Source: an uncultured Bacteroides sp. (GTDB taxonomy: Bacteria; Bacteroidota; Bacteroidia; Bacteroidales; Bacteroidaceae). Taken from it: a stretch of DNA of 26,233 bases. The DNA lies in NCBI RefSeq assembly GCF_910585845.1, contig NZ_CAJUHF010000039.1:9007-35239 (forward strand), given 5' to 3'. The notes under the pieces were generated by a model. That model saw only the letters and a program-made list of their open reading frames with translations, had not been told where the DNA came from and did no database searches. The position numbers and the translations under genes are program-made. Each line of letters begins with the position of its first letter. Within the stretch, counting starts at the first letter, position 1. This document shows, in pieces, positions 8,553 to 16,807 of this stretch.

Positions 8553-11081
8553 CTACTTTTTCGTTAGCATATTCTGATAAATACGTATTACCGTAAACGA
8601 ATAGGCAGGCATTACATATGGGAAATCGTTTCCTTCCAGTTTGAAATCGGAAGAGACAGGCTTTACACCTTTATCTTTCGGATCACCCGCCAGTACGGTT
8701 TTCGTTGCCGACGGATGGGTCAATGACATACCATTCAGTTTGACCTGGGCAGAGACTTCCACCGGAAGCATATTCACCAACTTCACGATATAATCTCCCG
8801 TTCGGCTATCTTTCACAACCGATACTCCTACACGTTTCTTCACGGCATCCCAACTATTGTCCAATTTCACTTCCGAAGCAATATATTCGTTTCCGGAATT
8901 CTGCCCGTACATCTGTTGCGTATAGTAACCCACTGTCGGTTTCACTTCTGCATTGTTGAAATAAATCAAATCCGGACTCCACTGCGTATGTCCCTCTTTG
9001 GCCAGCAACGGAGCATACGAAGTCATTGCCACCACATCGGCATTGCGTTCCACCGATGTCAAATACAAAGCTTCGGCAAGTGCCGTCTCCACATTGTTCG
9101 GACGTCCCGGCAAGTGAGCTGCATACTCGCCCAAATAGACTTTCGACTTCTTACGGTCATAACGATCGTAATAATCCTGATTATGAATCATCCATCCCGG
9201 TTCCACATAATAATGTTCATCGACCATAGGCACACCCAATTCGGTAGCAAGATCCCACCCTACTTCATAATCCGTACCTTCATAGAACGGACCGACAGTA
9301 CCAATAACTGTTACTTCGGGATATTTCTCTTTGACAGCATCAAATATCATCTTGAAGCGTTCCACAAACACTTCCGTAATCATGTCTTCGTTGCCGATAC
9401 CGATATACTTCAGATTGAACGGTTTCGGATGTCCTGCCTCGGCGCGTTTCTTACCCCAAACTGTATTACGTGCGTCACCGTTGGCATATTCTATCAGGTC
9501 GAGAACGTCTTGAATGTATTGCGGCATCTCTTCCATCGGAATACCACCTTGTTGTCCCATGCAGGTTAACTCGCCTTTGGAGTGATGGGCACAAGTTCCT
9601 GAGTTCTGGCAGGGGACACCTGCTGCAACTACCGGCAGAGGTTCTGCTCCCATATCCTCGCAGAACAGGAAATACTCATGGTATCCCAATCCCCGCGTCT
9701 GATGGTATCCCCAAAGATTACGCAAAGGCTTGCGGGCTTCCAACGGGCCGATAGAGCCTTTCCAATCATAAATATTGTCTATTCCGTCACCATGGGCCAC
9801 ACATCCGCCGGGGAAACGCATGAAGCGAGGATGAAGATCGGCAAGCGTCTGCGCCAAGTCAGCACGAAGCCCGTTCTTCCGACCTTTGAAAGTCTTTTGC
9901 GGGAAAAGGGAGACCATATCAAATGCATATTTGCCGACTGCCTGCGGAACAAGGGAGAGGGATGCAGCCGCAGCGTCGCTTGTGGCTGTCAATACAGTCT
10001 TCTGCTGTTTCCAGACTTTAGACGTTACATTCACAGCGGTTTGTGCTATAATCGTCCCATCTTTATCTACCAAATTCACGAACATCTTGCCGCCTTTTCC
10101 TTCCAACATCCTCGAGAAGAAAGAGAAATCATACTTCTCACCTTTCTTTACGGCTATACCATCGAAACCGGAATTTACCAATGACACCTCCGCAGGCATG
10201 TTCACCTCAAGCACTGCGTAATGGGAATTATTGGGATGTATCGGATTCTCCGTTGCAATGCTCAATTTTCCATTCTCGCCCCTGACTCTCCAGGAATGTG
10301 TACTGTTCCAGTTCTGGTCATTGCCACGGTCGGTAGGAGCATATTCAAAGTCACGGTTCTGCACCAGTTCCGCATACAAGCCACCGTCTGCCGCATAGTT
10401 GATGTCTTCGAAGAAAATACCGATCAGATGATCGCTGATGGGTTTCGCTTCATCCGCTTTTACGCAGATATCGGCTTTAACAGGTTTCAGGTTTGCGAAG
10501 CGGACAGGGTCTTGCTCCGTACGTTCGGCATACAATGACTGACGGTATTTCTTCGCCTCGGCAAAACGGATAATCCCTTTGACTGTAGCATACGACACTT
10601 GTTGCATCCATCCTTCCTGTTCCTGACCATTTATCCAGATTCTCTTTTCGATAGTAGGAAATACATCCTTCGGTTCATACTTGCTGCGTTCAGCCGGCGA
10701 GAAGTATTTCTGTGCCTCCCATTTCTGCAAGTCGGGAGAGGTTACGTAGGCAAGTGCCTCACCAGTCTTAGTGGCTTCCCAAATGCAATGCCATTTGCCA
10801 TCGGCACGGGTCTGCATCAGGTGGGGCTTAAACATGGTCTTCGCACGTCCCCACGGACCGAAGTCGGAGTTCACGTATGCGAAACCGTCCGCTACACTAA
10901 ACCATTTCTCTCCATCGGGACTCCAAGCAAATTTCAGTCCGCTCTTTCCATCACGGTTAGAGTAGGAGAAGAGATACACCTGATCCGGTTCGTTCATCAC
11001 TGTATTCACCTTTGCCTGTATAGGCAAGACAAAGGAAAACAACAAACATAAGCTTAAAAAATTCATTAACTTCTTATTCAT
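8553..11081 (-). CDS. GH51 alpha-L-arabinofuranosidase with N-terminal degenerate GH43-like half-propeller
   Basis: 842 residues, exported (signal peptide about 1-23, ends PIQAK). Residues about 30-125 resemble the first blades of a GH43-type beta-propeller (VYLFSYSN, LKFAWSPDGEKW, LAYVTSPDLQKW). The catalytic-base position of GH43 (RDPHI in the neighbouring fusion) reads FKPHL here, with Lys85 in place of Asp, and the remaining blades are missing, so this part should be non-catalytic. From about 215 it is a full GH51: IFFEDINYAADGGLYAEL (222-239), acid/base E565 in GIGNEDM, nucleophile E652 in LGEYAAH. An insertion near 490-515 with Cys491, Cys497 and Cys507 is absent from the second GH51. 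It would remove alpha-L-arabinofuranose in the periplasm. It starts 50 bp after the GH43-GH97 gene and is probably co-transcribed with it. Similar N-terminally extended GH51s are known in Bacteroides arabinan loci. Confidence 0.92.
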   Translation of the reverse strand: MNKKLMNFLSLCLLFSFVLPIQAKVNTVMNEPDQVYLFSYSNRDGKSGLKFAWSPDGEKWFSVADGFAYVNSDFGPWGRAKTMFKPHLMQTRADGKWHCIWEATKTGEALAYVTSPDLQKWEAQKYFSPAERSKYEPKDVFPTIEKRIWINGQEQEGWMQQVSYATVKGIIRFAEAKKYRQSLYAERTEQDPVRFANLKPVKADICVKADEAKPISDHLIGIFFEDINYAADGGLYAELVQNRDFEYAPTDRGNDQNWNSTHSWRVRGENGKLSIATENPIHPNNSHYAVLEVNMPAEVSLVNSGFDGIAVKKGEKYDFSFFSRMLEGKGGKMFVNLVDKDGTIIAQTAVNVTSKVWKQQKTVLTATSDAAAASLSLVPQAVGKYAFDMVSLFPQKTFKGRKNGLRADLAQTLADLHPRFMRFPGGCVAHGDGIDNIYDWKGSIGPLEARKPLRNLWGYHQTRGLGYHEYFLFCEDMGAEPLPVVAAGVPCQNSGTCAHHSKGELTCMGQQGGIPMEEMPQYIQDVLDLIEYANGDARNTVWGKKRAEAGHPKPFNLKYIGIGNEDMITEVFVERFKMIFDAVKEKYPEVTVIGTVGPFYEGTDYEVGWDLATELGVPMVDEHYYVEPGWMIHNQDYYDRYDRKKSKVYLGEYAAHLPGRPNNVETALAEALYLTSVERNADVVAMTSYAPLLAKEGHTQWSPDLIYFNNAEVKPTVGYYTQQMYGQNSGNEYIASEVKLDNSWDAVKKRVGVSVVKDSRTGDYIVKLVNMLPVEVSAQVKLNGMSLTHPSATKTVLAGDPKDKGVKPVSSDFKLEGNDFPYVMPAYSFTVIRIYQNMLTKK

Positions 11082-11112
11082 GGTATCTATATATAATTTA
11101 ACTCAAGTTTCA

Positions 11113-11128
11113 CAAGTTCTTGAACTTG
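11113..11128. repeat. 16-bp dyad between GH43-GH97 and GH51
   Basis: CAAGTTC-TT-GAACTTG is an exact inverted repeat inside the 50-bp gap, four bases after the GH43-GH97 stop. There is no T-run after it on the minus strand, so it is not a standard terminator; an RNA processing or stability hairpin, or chance, are the options. Confidence 0.4.
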
Positions 11129-11131
11129 CTT

Positions 11132-14074
11132 TCAGTGAACATTGGAGGAAGTTACCAGCACTGCGCCACCTTCAGGTTGAAGAGTCAGTTGCAGTTTACC
11201 GTCCGCTTTCAGTTTCATATTCTTCAATTGCGGCTGGAGTTGCTTGTCGTCACTATAAGAATCTACAGTTTGTCCTGCAAGCATAGGGAGTTCAAGTTTC
11301 AGTTTTAGTACTTCTTTTGTACCATTCACTGCCGCTACATACCACTGCTGGTCATGACGACGGGCAATTACCACATATTTCCCAGGATAACCATCAATGA
11401 AACGGATCTCATCCCATGTAGTCGGCACTTTCTTCATAAAGTCGAGGCAAACCTGCGGTGCGTCCATCAGATTATTGGGAGCCAAAGCGTAGTTCTGAAT
11501 AGGATTCTGGAACAATACGGCAGTAGCCAACTGGAATACATCGGTAGTGCGGCGTGTCGTTCCACCGTTATTACCACGGTTCAGACGCTTATTCAAGAAG
11601 GTACCACCAAACTCCATGCAACCTATTGTGTTTCGGATGAACGGATGCAGGCAAGCATTGAAAGCCTCTTCATCGCAAAAATGCTGGTTGAAAATCAAGT
11701 TCTCGGAAGCAAGGACCGCCTCGCTGCCCACATAGTTGGGATACATGCGTTCCCATCCTCTCGGTACTGTACATCCGTGGAAAATAACCATCAAACCGTG
11801 ATCGTCGGCATCACTCAGAATGGCTTCATACAGACGGATGGTCTCTTGTTTGTCTCCACCAAAAAAGTCCACCTTGATGCCCTTGACACCCAGTTTCTGC
11901 ATCCACTTCATCTCACGTTTGCGTGCGATGGGATTATCCATTAAATTGGTAGGTCCTTGTTCTATGTCATTCCAGTAACCGCTGGAGCTATACCACAGGA
12001 ATACATCCACACCCTTGCTCTGTGCATAGTCGATAAGAGTCGCCATGCGTTCATGTCCGATGTTCGTATTCCACCAGTTGTCTATCAGCACATATTCATA
12101 TCCCATAGCCGCAGCCAAGTCTACATAACGCACTTGGTCGTCATAGTTAATACTGCCATCCTGCCACAAGATCCAGCTCCAGGTACCGCGTCCCATCCGG
12201 TAATCATGTTCCGTTTCATACAACGGCTCCACGACATCCCACATCACAGTGGTTTCCACAATCGGTTTCAACGTTTCACCTACCGTAATCGTACGCCACG
12301 GAGTGGAGCCTGGCAAAGCAAATGCCGGAGCAACGGTACCGTTACCATTGTTCTCTTCAGGCATCGGAAAAGTCAGCGTATATAAATTACCTTCTGTAGC
12401 ATCACTCAGGCGCGAAGCGCAATAACGACTGCTGACTCCGGTCTCGCTGACCAGCACCCATCCGTCTTCACCCACATGATAAAGGCATGGAAAAGTATAT
12501 CCATGTCCGTATTGTGAGCGCACATCCATCGGGGCATCCGCTTTATACTCCTCCTCATAACTGGGTTTGGTACGTTTCCAACCTATCATGGCATCGCTCT
12601 GCGGAGTAAGGAAAGTAGTGGTTTTCGACGGGAAACGGAAACCGGTCTTTTCGCTGTTCACGGTGACACTTCCCCGCTCGCCCTGCTTAGGCAAAGTATA
12701 ACGAAAAGCCACGTCATTGTTGCTCACGCGGAAGGTCACATCCACCTTCTGCCCCTTTTCATTGACAAAGTTGCATACCAACTCATTGGCAAGATAGTGT
12801 ACGCGCGAAGCCTTGATGCGCGTCTGTTCATAGACGGAATCAAGCTTTCTCTCCTGATGCCCCGTCATTTTCATCGCTTTAGCAAAGTCGCCGACATTGG
12901 TCTGCAAGCCCAAAGGAGACGATTCGAGCATTTGCTTGCCGTTATAAGTGATGGAATAAGTAGCTTCTCCCCCATCCGGACAAGTAACCGTCAGCAGAAG
13001 TTTACCGTCAGGACCACTAACTGTTACATGTTGTGCAACCAACGGTAAAACGGCAAGATTGTTCGGCAATACACCCAGTTCGGCAGGTTTTCCCCATTTG
13101 TCGGTGATGCGCACCAGCTCATCGCGTGTGATTGGTATGATTGTTCCGTGACGTGGGTGGAAGTTCATCTTCACCTCACTGTCTATCGCCTTGAAGTTCT
13201 TCAGGTCGGTAGTTTCCGTAAACTGATATCCGCCTTTCATATACACATCATACATCAATATATACTTGTCCTGATTGATCAATTTGAAAGTGCCTGCGCC
13301 CTCAACGGCTTCCTTTGTCTGTTGTTTGTAATCCGGCTCTTCGCTCCACTTTCCGGAAGTCAAAGAACGTGTGGTAGCCACTTTGATACCGTTTCCGTTT
13401 CCTTCGGTCTTATAGAACAAATGATATATACCATCTTTATACACAATGTCGCCATCAATACACGACTTCCTGTTTTCCGGCACGAAGAGTGGTTTCGGTT
13501 CTCCCTCCAGGTCCGTAAACTCTGTATTGGCATATGCATAGTAGATGACATCGGCGCCGTCACCATACTTCATAGACCAATATACCATATATTTTCCGGC
13601 TTCCGGATCGTAAATAGTCTGCGGAGCCCATACCCTTTTCAGCTTTTCCTGTCCGTCATAGCGTTTCTGCATGTTAATGACAGAGTGTGACCAATTCACT
13701 AAATCAGTCGATTTCAACAAAACCATCGCACGATTCGAATCCCATCCATTAGCCGATACCATATCCGTCAGTACCATATAGAACGTCTTTCCATCCTGAC
13801 AACGCAAGATATGTGGATCGCGCACTCCACCAGTCGAACTGATAACCTTAGAATCTATTACCGGCTTGTTTCCATTCAAAGCCCAATAGTTATATCCATC
13901 CATACTGACGGCATAACAGACAGCTTCCTCACTAATATGATTACCCTGAAAATAAGTAAACAGATAAGCCACATAATCTTTCTCCTCTACAACATTTTGT
14001 TGCCCCAATGCTGGTAATATCACCACCAACATAAAACTGATTGCTAGTGCAAATTTTCTAATTGTGTTCCTCAT
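11132..14074 (-). CDS. GH43-GH97 fusion enzyme, exported
   Basis: 980 residues with two catalytic modules. Signal peptide about 1-25 (ends PALGQQ). Residues about 30-330 are a five-bladed GH43 propeller with base D86 (GGVRDPHI), the pKa-modulating Asp in SCIDGDI (D207 or D209) and acid E258 (AVEGAG), so it should be an active inverting arabinosidase-type module. Residues about 345-980 are GH97: N-terminal beta-sandwich to about 600, TIM barrel with nucleophile D736 in GIKVDFFGGD and candidate acid/base E785 in YVGSEAV, and a C-terminal beta domain. Asp at the nucleophile position marks the retaining branch of GH97 (alpha-galactosidase/beta-L-arabinopyranosidase) rather than the inverting SusB branch. 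In arabinogalactan it could remove arabinofuranose and a terminal alpha-Gal or beta-L-Arap from one chain. It follows GH105 by 204 bp and has a -7 box of its own. Confidence 0.93.
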   Translation of the reverse strand: MRNTIRKFALAISFMLVVILPALGQQNVVEEKDYVAYLFTYFQGNHISEEAVCYAVSMDGYNYWALNGNKPVIDSKVISSTGGVRDPHILRCQDGKTFYMVLTDMVSANGWDSNRAMVLLKSTDLVNWSHSVINMQKRYDGQEKLKRVWAPQTIYDPEAGKYMVYWSMKYGDGADVIYYAYANTEFTDLEGEPKPLFVPENRKSCIDGDIVYKDGIYHLFYKTEGNGNGIKVATTRSLTSGKWSEEPDYKQQTKEAVEGAGTFKLINQDKYILMYDVYMKGGYQFTETTDLKNFKAIDSEVKMNFHPRHGTIIPITRDELVRITDKWGKPAELGVLPNNLAVLPLVAQHVTVSGPDGKLLLTVTCPDGGEATYSITYNGKQMLESSPLGLQTNVGDFAKAMKMTGHQERKLDSVYEQTRIKASRVHYLANELVCNFVNEKGQKVDVTFRVSNNDVAFRYTLPKQGERGSVTVNSEKTGFRFPSKTTTFLTPQSDAMIGWKRTKPSYEEEYKADAPMDVRSQYGHGYTFPCLYHVGEDGWVLVSETGVSSRYCASRLSDATEGNLYTLTFPMPEENNGNGTVAPAFALPGSTPWRTITVGETLKPIVETTVMWDVVEPLYETEHDYRMGRGTWSWILWQDGSINYDDQVRYVDLAAAMGYEYVLIDNWWNTNIGHERMATLIDYAQSKGVDVFLWYSSSGYWNDIEQGPTNLMDNPIARKREMKWMQKLGVKGIKVDFFGGDKQETIRLYEAILSDADDHGLMVIFHGCTVPRGWERMYPNYVGSEAVLASENLIFNQHFCDEEAFNACLHPFIRNTIGCMEFGGTFLNKRLNRGNNGGTTRRTTDVFQLATAVLFQNPIQNYALAPNNLMDAPQVCLDFMKKVPTTWDEIRFIDGYPGKYVVIARRHDQQWYVAAVNGTKEVLKLKLELPMLAGQTVDSYSDDKQLQPQLKNMKLKADGKLQLTLQPEGGAVLVTSSNVH

Positions 14075-14094
14075 ATAAATATCCTATAAATTAT

Positions 14095-14109
14095 TTGGTG
14101 TCAAAAGTA
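14095..14109 (-). promoter_or_regulatory. Possible promoter for the GH43-GH97 gene
   Basis: A perfect TAnnTTTG -7 box (TACTTTTG on the minus strand; plus 14102-14109) lies 28 bp before the ATG. No TTTG is found at the proper -33 distance, so support is partial. Together with the hairpin upstream, it suggests a new transcript starting here. Confidence 0.4.
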
Positions 14110-14211
14110 CACATAAAAAAAGACATATCCTATCTTAAATCATTCAAAATGGGAATACTTTTGTATCATTCGGTTAAAAACAAAGATTTATTCGTTGGTA
14201 TAAAGCCCAAA

Positions 14212-14247
14212 CGGGGATACACTGAAATATCAAACAGTGCATCCCCG
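14212..14247. terminator. Hairpin after GH105 (terminator-like)
   Basis: CGGGGATACACTG (14212-14224) pairs with CAGTGCATCCCCG (14235-14247), 12 of 13 positions, with a loop of about 10. In the plus direction it is followed by CTTCTTTTTTTATT, a good T-run. In the minus direction, the direction of the genes, only GTTTGGGCTTTAT follows. It may therefore weakly attenuate GH105 read-through, or block antisense transcription. Confidence 0.55.
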
Positions 14248-14278
14248 CTTCTTTTTTTATTATCGAAATATCCGCAAA

Positions 14279-15403
14279 TCAATTCAAGAAATGCACCATT
14301 TCACATGCGGCAAGCAAGAATGCGCCCACTCCAAAATTAGATGTAGAGTTTGCATCAACCACTTGTCCTGGAATGGCTTTCTCACCGATGGGCTGCACAT
14401 AACCGATGCGTCCGTCCGGTTGCAAGGCAACAGTCGTCAGGTAGTTCCAGGCTTTTTTCACTACCGGCTGGTAGGTCTCCTTGTCCAAGAATCCGTTATT
14501 CATTCCCCACAGCAGACCATAAGTAAAGAAAGCCGTACCGCTGGTTTCCGGTCCCGGTGCATGTTCGGGATCAAGCAAGCTACGTGTCCAGTATCCTTCA
14601 GGCTGCTGGCAGTTAGCCACTGCCTTTGCCATAGCTTGATAACGATCGATATATTCCTGACGGTATTTATTGTCTTCAGGCAAGTCTTTCAACACTTTTG
14701 CCAATGCAGCAAGCACCCATCCGTCTCCACGTGCCCAGAAGTCTTTCTTTCCATTCACACTCTTATGTTTTGGATAGATATATTTTCCGTCACGATAATA
14801 AAGTGCAGCCTCTGAATCATACATCAGGTTATCGGCAAATGTCCAATATTCATGAAGCTTTTCTAAATAAAGCGGATTATTGGTAATCTTATACAATTTG
14901 GTCATCACGGGCATCACCATATAAAGCCCGTCAGCCCACCACCAGTAGTCGTTCTGCTCCGTGCTCATCTGATACTCCATCACCTCTCGCGCACGTGCAA
15001 TCTTCTGCGTGTCCGGTTCCAGATTATACAGGTCGGCATACGTCTGGAAACAGATCTGATAGTCACCGAACAGTACAAAGTCATTACTCTCGCCATAACT
15101 GTATTTCCATTCTTCCTTGTTATCCGACTTGGCACCTTTCCACTCATTGTGTTCTGCCCATGCTTTCGAGAAGTTCAGGAAAGTTGTGTCACCGGTAAGG
15201 AAGTATGCCTCCATATTTCCGGTGTGATAAGCCGCATTATCCCAAAAAGCACGTCCATGCTTCTGATTCTGCGCCTGCCAATAATTATTCACTTTGTAAA
15301 TGATGTCCACCACTTCTTTAGCTTCATCCCTCGGGGCAGTACACGCCGATGTACCCCACAGACACGAAGCAGCAATCAGTACGTTTCTAAAAATTTTCTT
15401 CAT
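14279..15403 (-). CDS. GH105 unsaturated glucuronyl/rhamnogalacturonyl hydrolase
   Basis: Hydrates the double bond of a delta-4,5-unsaturated uronic acid left by a polysaccharide lyase, releasing it from the oligosaccharide. 374 residues, usual for an (alpha/alpha)6-barrel of this family. The N terminus is a signal sequence with cysteines at 14 and 21 (TSACTAP); it may be lipidated but the lipobox is poor. Family features: FGDYQ with D114, catalytic D158 in WWADGLYMVMPV (YteR-type DxxxMxxP), and WARGDGW at 223-229. It lies 81 bp after the BNR_4 gene. A BNR_4-type GH145 gene next to a GH105 gene is known from B. thetaiotaomicron (BT3686-BT3687) in arabinogalactan degradation, so the likely substrate is unsaturated GlcA at a side-chain end. 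A pectin-derived substrate is the alternative, but no pectate lyase is present here. Confidence 0.92.
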   Translation of the reverse strand: MKKIFRNVLIAASCLWGTSACTAPRDEAKEVVDIIYKVNNYWQAQNQKHGRAFWDNAAYHTGNMEAYFLTGDTTFLNFSKAWAEHNEWKGAKSDNKEEWKYSYGESNDFVLFGDYQICFQTYADLYNLEPDTQKIARAREVMEYQMSTEQNDYWWWADGLYMVMPVMTKLYKITNNPLYLEKLHEYWTFADNLMYDSEAALYYRDGKYIYPKHKSVNGKKDFWARGDGWVLAALAKVLKDLPEDNKYRQEYIDRYQAMAKAVANCQQPEGYWTRSLLDPEHAPGPETSGTAFFTYGLLWGMNNGFLDKETYQPVVKKAWNYLTTVALQPDGRIGYVQPIGEKAIPGQVVDANSTSNFGVGAFLLAACEMVHFLN

Positions 15404-15484
15404 ATTATTTATTGTTTTAATCTTTAAGTAGTTTCTTTTTCTTTAAGAATTAAGGAGTGATAAATCTTTTAATCCCCAATATTT

Positions 15485-16774
15485 TCAATTTCCCACTTCC
15501 AACACATATACCGGCTGAGGTTCAAACTCTACCCTACGCTCTCCGTCCCCCTGCTTAGTGTGCTGTACAAACAGATGAAGACGACGATTATGTTTCCAAA
15601 GTTCCGTATCGTGCGATGGTTCCCAAGCCTCCACAGAGAAGTCAGTCAGATCAGTTACAGTCCATTCACCTTGACTCACATCTGATGCATGAGCCATTGA
15701 TACTTTACTTCCTCTTTCAGCGTCACGAAATATGTAGAAGATTTCTCTGCCGTCCACCACGATGCGCGGACGTGCAATAGGAATCATCTTGGTACCTCCA
15801 CCACTTAACGAGAAAGGAGTCTTCCGATCCGACACCTGCCGATTGTGCCATGCCGTACCGTCATGCCACACGATGCGATACTGCGGAACGTCACTGTCAA
15901 CATCGCGCCAATAAGTAGCGATGTATGGATTCCCGTTGGCATCGGCACTCATGCTGGTCTGATTTATCAATTCCGAGTTCTGCGGGATGCGACAAGCATA
16001 CTCCGCATTATTGTGACAGATGGGCAGTTCATATTTTTCTCCATTTGTCTTGTACCACGTCACCCCGTTATCTGAAGAACGTGCATAGCAAAGGTCATGG
16101 TTGGTTTCCACAAGCCATGTCTCGCGCCACACCCATGAAAGATGTATGACACCTTGTTCGTCCACATAAAGCTGCCAATAAGCATTTCTTTGATCTTCAC
16201 CATCAATCAGCACATCCTGTACACGATACCACTTCTTCTCTTTCACCGAATATCTGTTCATCACTAAGTTTCCCCTGCCCGAAGAACCTGAGCGATAAAC
16301 GAAGAGCAGATCTCCCCCTTTCAGTCTATAGAACTCCGGATAAGTCACATTGCTCTCGTCCACACTGGTCATGGGCTCTTTGCCACCCAGCTCCAGCGTA
16401 TAAGGTGCCGTACTGCGGCAGTAGTTCAGCGGATGTCCGTGGTGGTCGAACGACAGATGCAGATAGCCGTCACCGTCCAGCATCATGCTGATGATGTTAT
16501 GCGCATCTTTCACATTACCTTTATATTGTGTCCTGTTCAGCGTCCAATTGTCCGAATCCAACTTTCGTTTGCCCAACACCAAATAGCCTTCTGCATCATA
16601 ATAGCAGATGTATTGTTCATCTCCCTGCGTCACAAGAGAGTTATTCCTGAATACAGCCGTATTGACAGAGGTCTGGCTATACCCCTGTCCTACTTCCACC
16701 AGCCGGGTCTGCTGTGTCCGAACTCCGCAAGCCGACAGAAAAAACAGAAAAGAAAAAAGGATATACTTATTCAT
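15485..16774 (-). CDS. BNR_4 seven-bladed propeller lipoprotein, GH145/PL42-like
   Basis: 429 residues. The N terminus has a good lipobox, FLSAC with Cys16; no acidic residues follow, so it is probably anchored facing the periplasm. BNR_4 hallmarks are the block starting DAHNIISMMLDGDGYLHLSF (from 90) and running to PLNY (118), VTYPEFYRL at 143-151, YRSGSSGRGN at 160-169, HLSWVWRET at 211-219 and NHDLCYARSSDNGVTW at 225-240. The superfamily includes GH145 (BT3686, acting on L-Rha-alpha-1,4-GlcA with a single catalytic His48) and PL42 lyases acting on the same linkage. In the corresponding N-terminal segment (NNSLVTQGDEQY) this protein has Gln50 where I recall active GH145 having His. With GH105 directly downstream, a lyase that uncaps rhamnose and leaves unsaturated GlcA is the best guess. 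It starts 33 bp after DUF2264, so the two are surely co-transcribed. Confidence 0.85.
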   Translation of the reverse strand: MNKYILFSFLFFLSACGVRTQQTRLVEVGQGYSQTSVNTAVFRNNSLVTQGDEQYICYYDAEGYLVLGKRKLDSDNWTLNRTQYKGNVKDAHNIISMMLDGDGYLHLSFDHHGHPLNYCRSTAPYTLELGGKEPMTSVDESNVTYPEFYRLKGGDLLFVYRSGSSGRGNLVMNRYSVKEKKWYRVQDVLIDGEDQRNAYWQLYVDEQGVIHLSWVWRETWLVETNHDLCYARSSDNGVTWYKTNGEKYELPICHNNAEYACRIPQNSELINQTSMSADANGNPYIATYWRDVDSDVPQYRIVWHDGTAWHNRQVSDRKTPFSLSGGGTKMIPIARPRIVVDGREIFYIFRDAERGSKVSMAHASDVSQGEWTVTDLTDFSVEAWEPSHDTELWKHNRRLHLFVQHTKQGDGERRVEFEPQPVYVLEVGN

Positions 16775-16807
16775 GATATTAAAAAGTATGATTAGCGATC
16801 AGTAATT

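Noticed and set aside
322..14074. Xylan PUL (GH115 + GH43 + GH51)
   Set aside because: No GH10, GH30, GH8 or GH67 gene and no GH5 endoxylanase; the GH43-GH16 galactanase-type enzyme, BNR_4, GH105 and GH2 fit arabinogalactan better.
14279..15403. Rhamnogalacturonan PUL because of GH105
   Set aside because: No pectate/rhamnogalacturonan lyases, GH28, GH78 or GH106 in the window; the adjacent BNR_4 gives a simpler source of unsaturated uronic acid.
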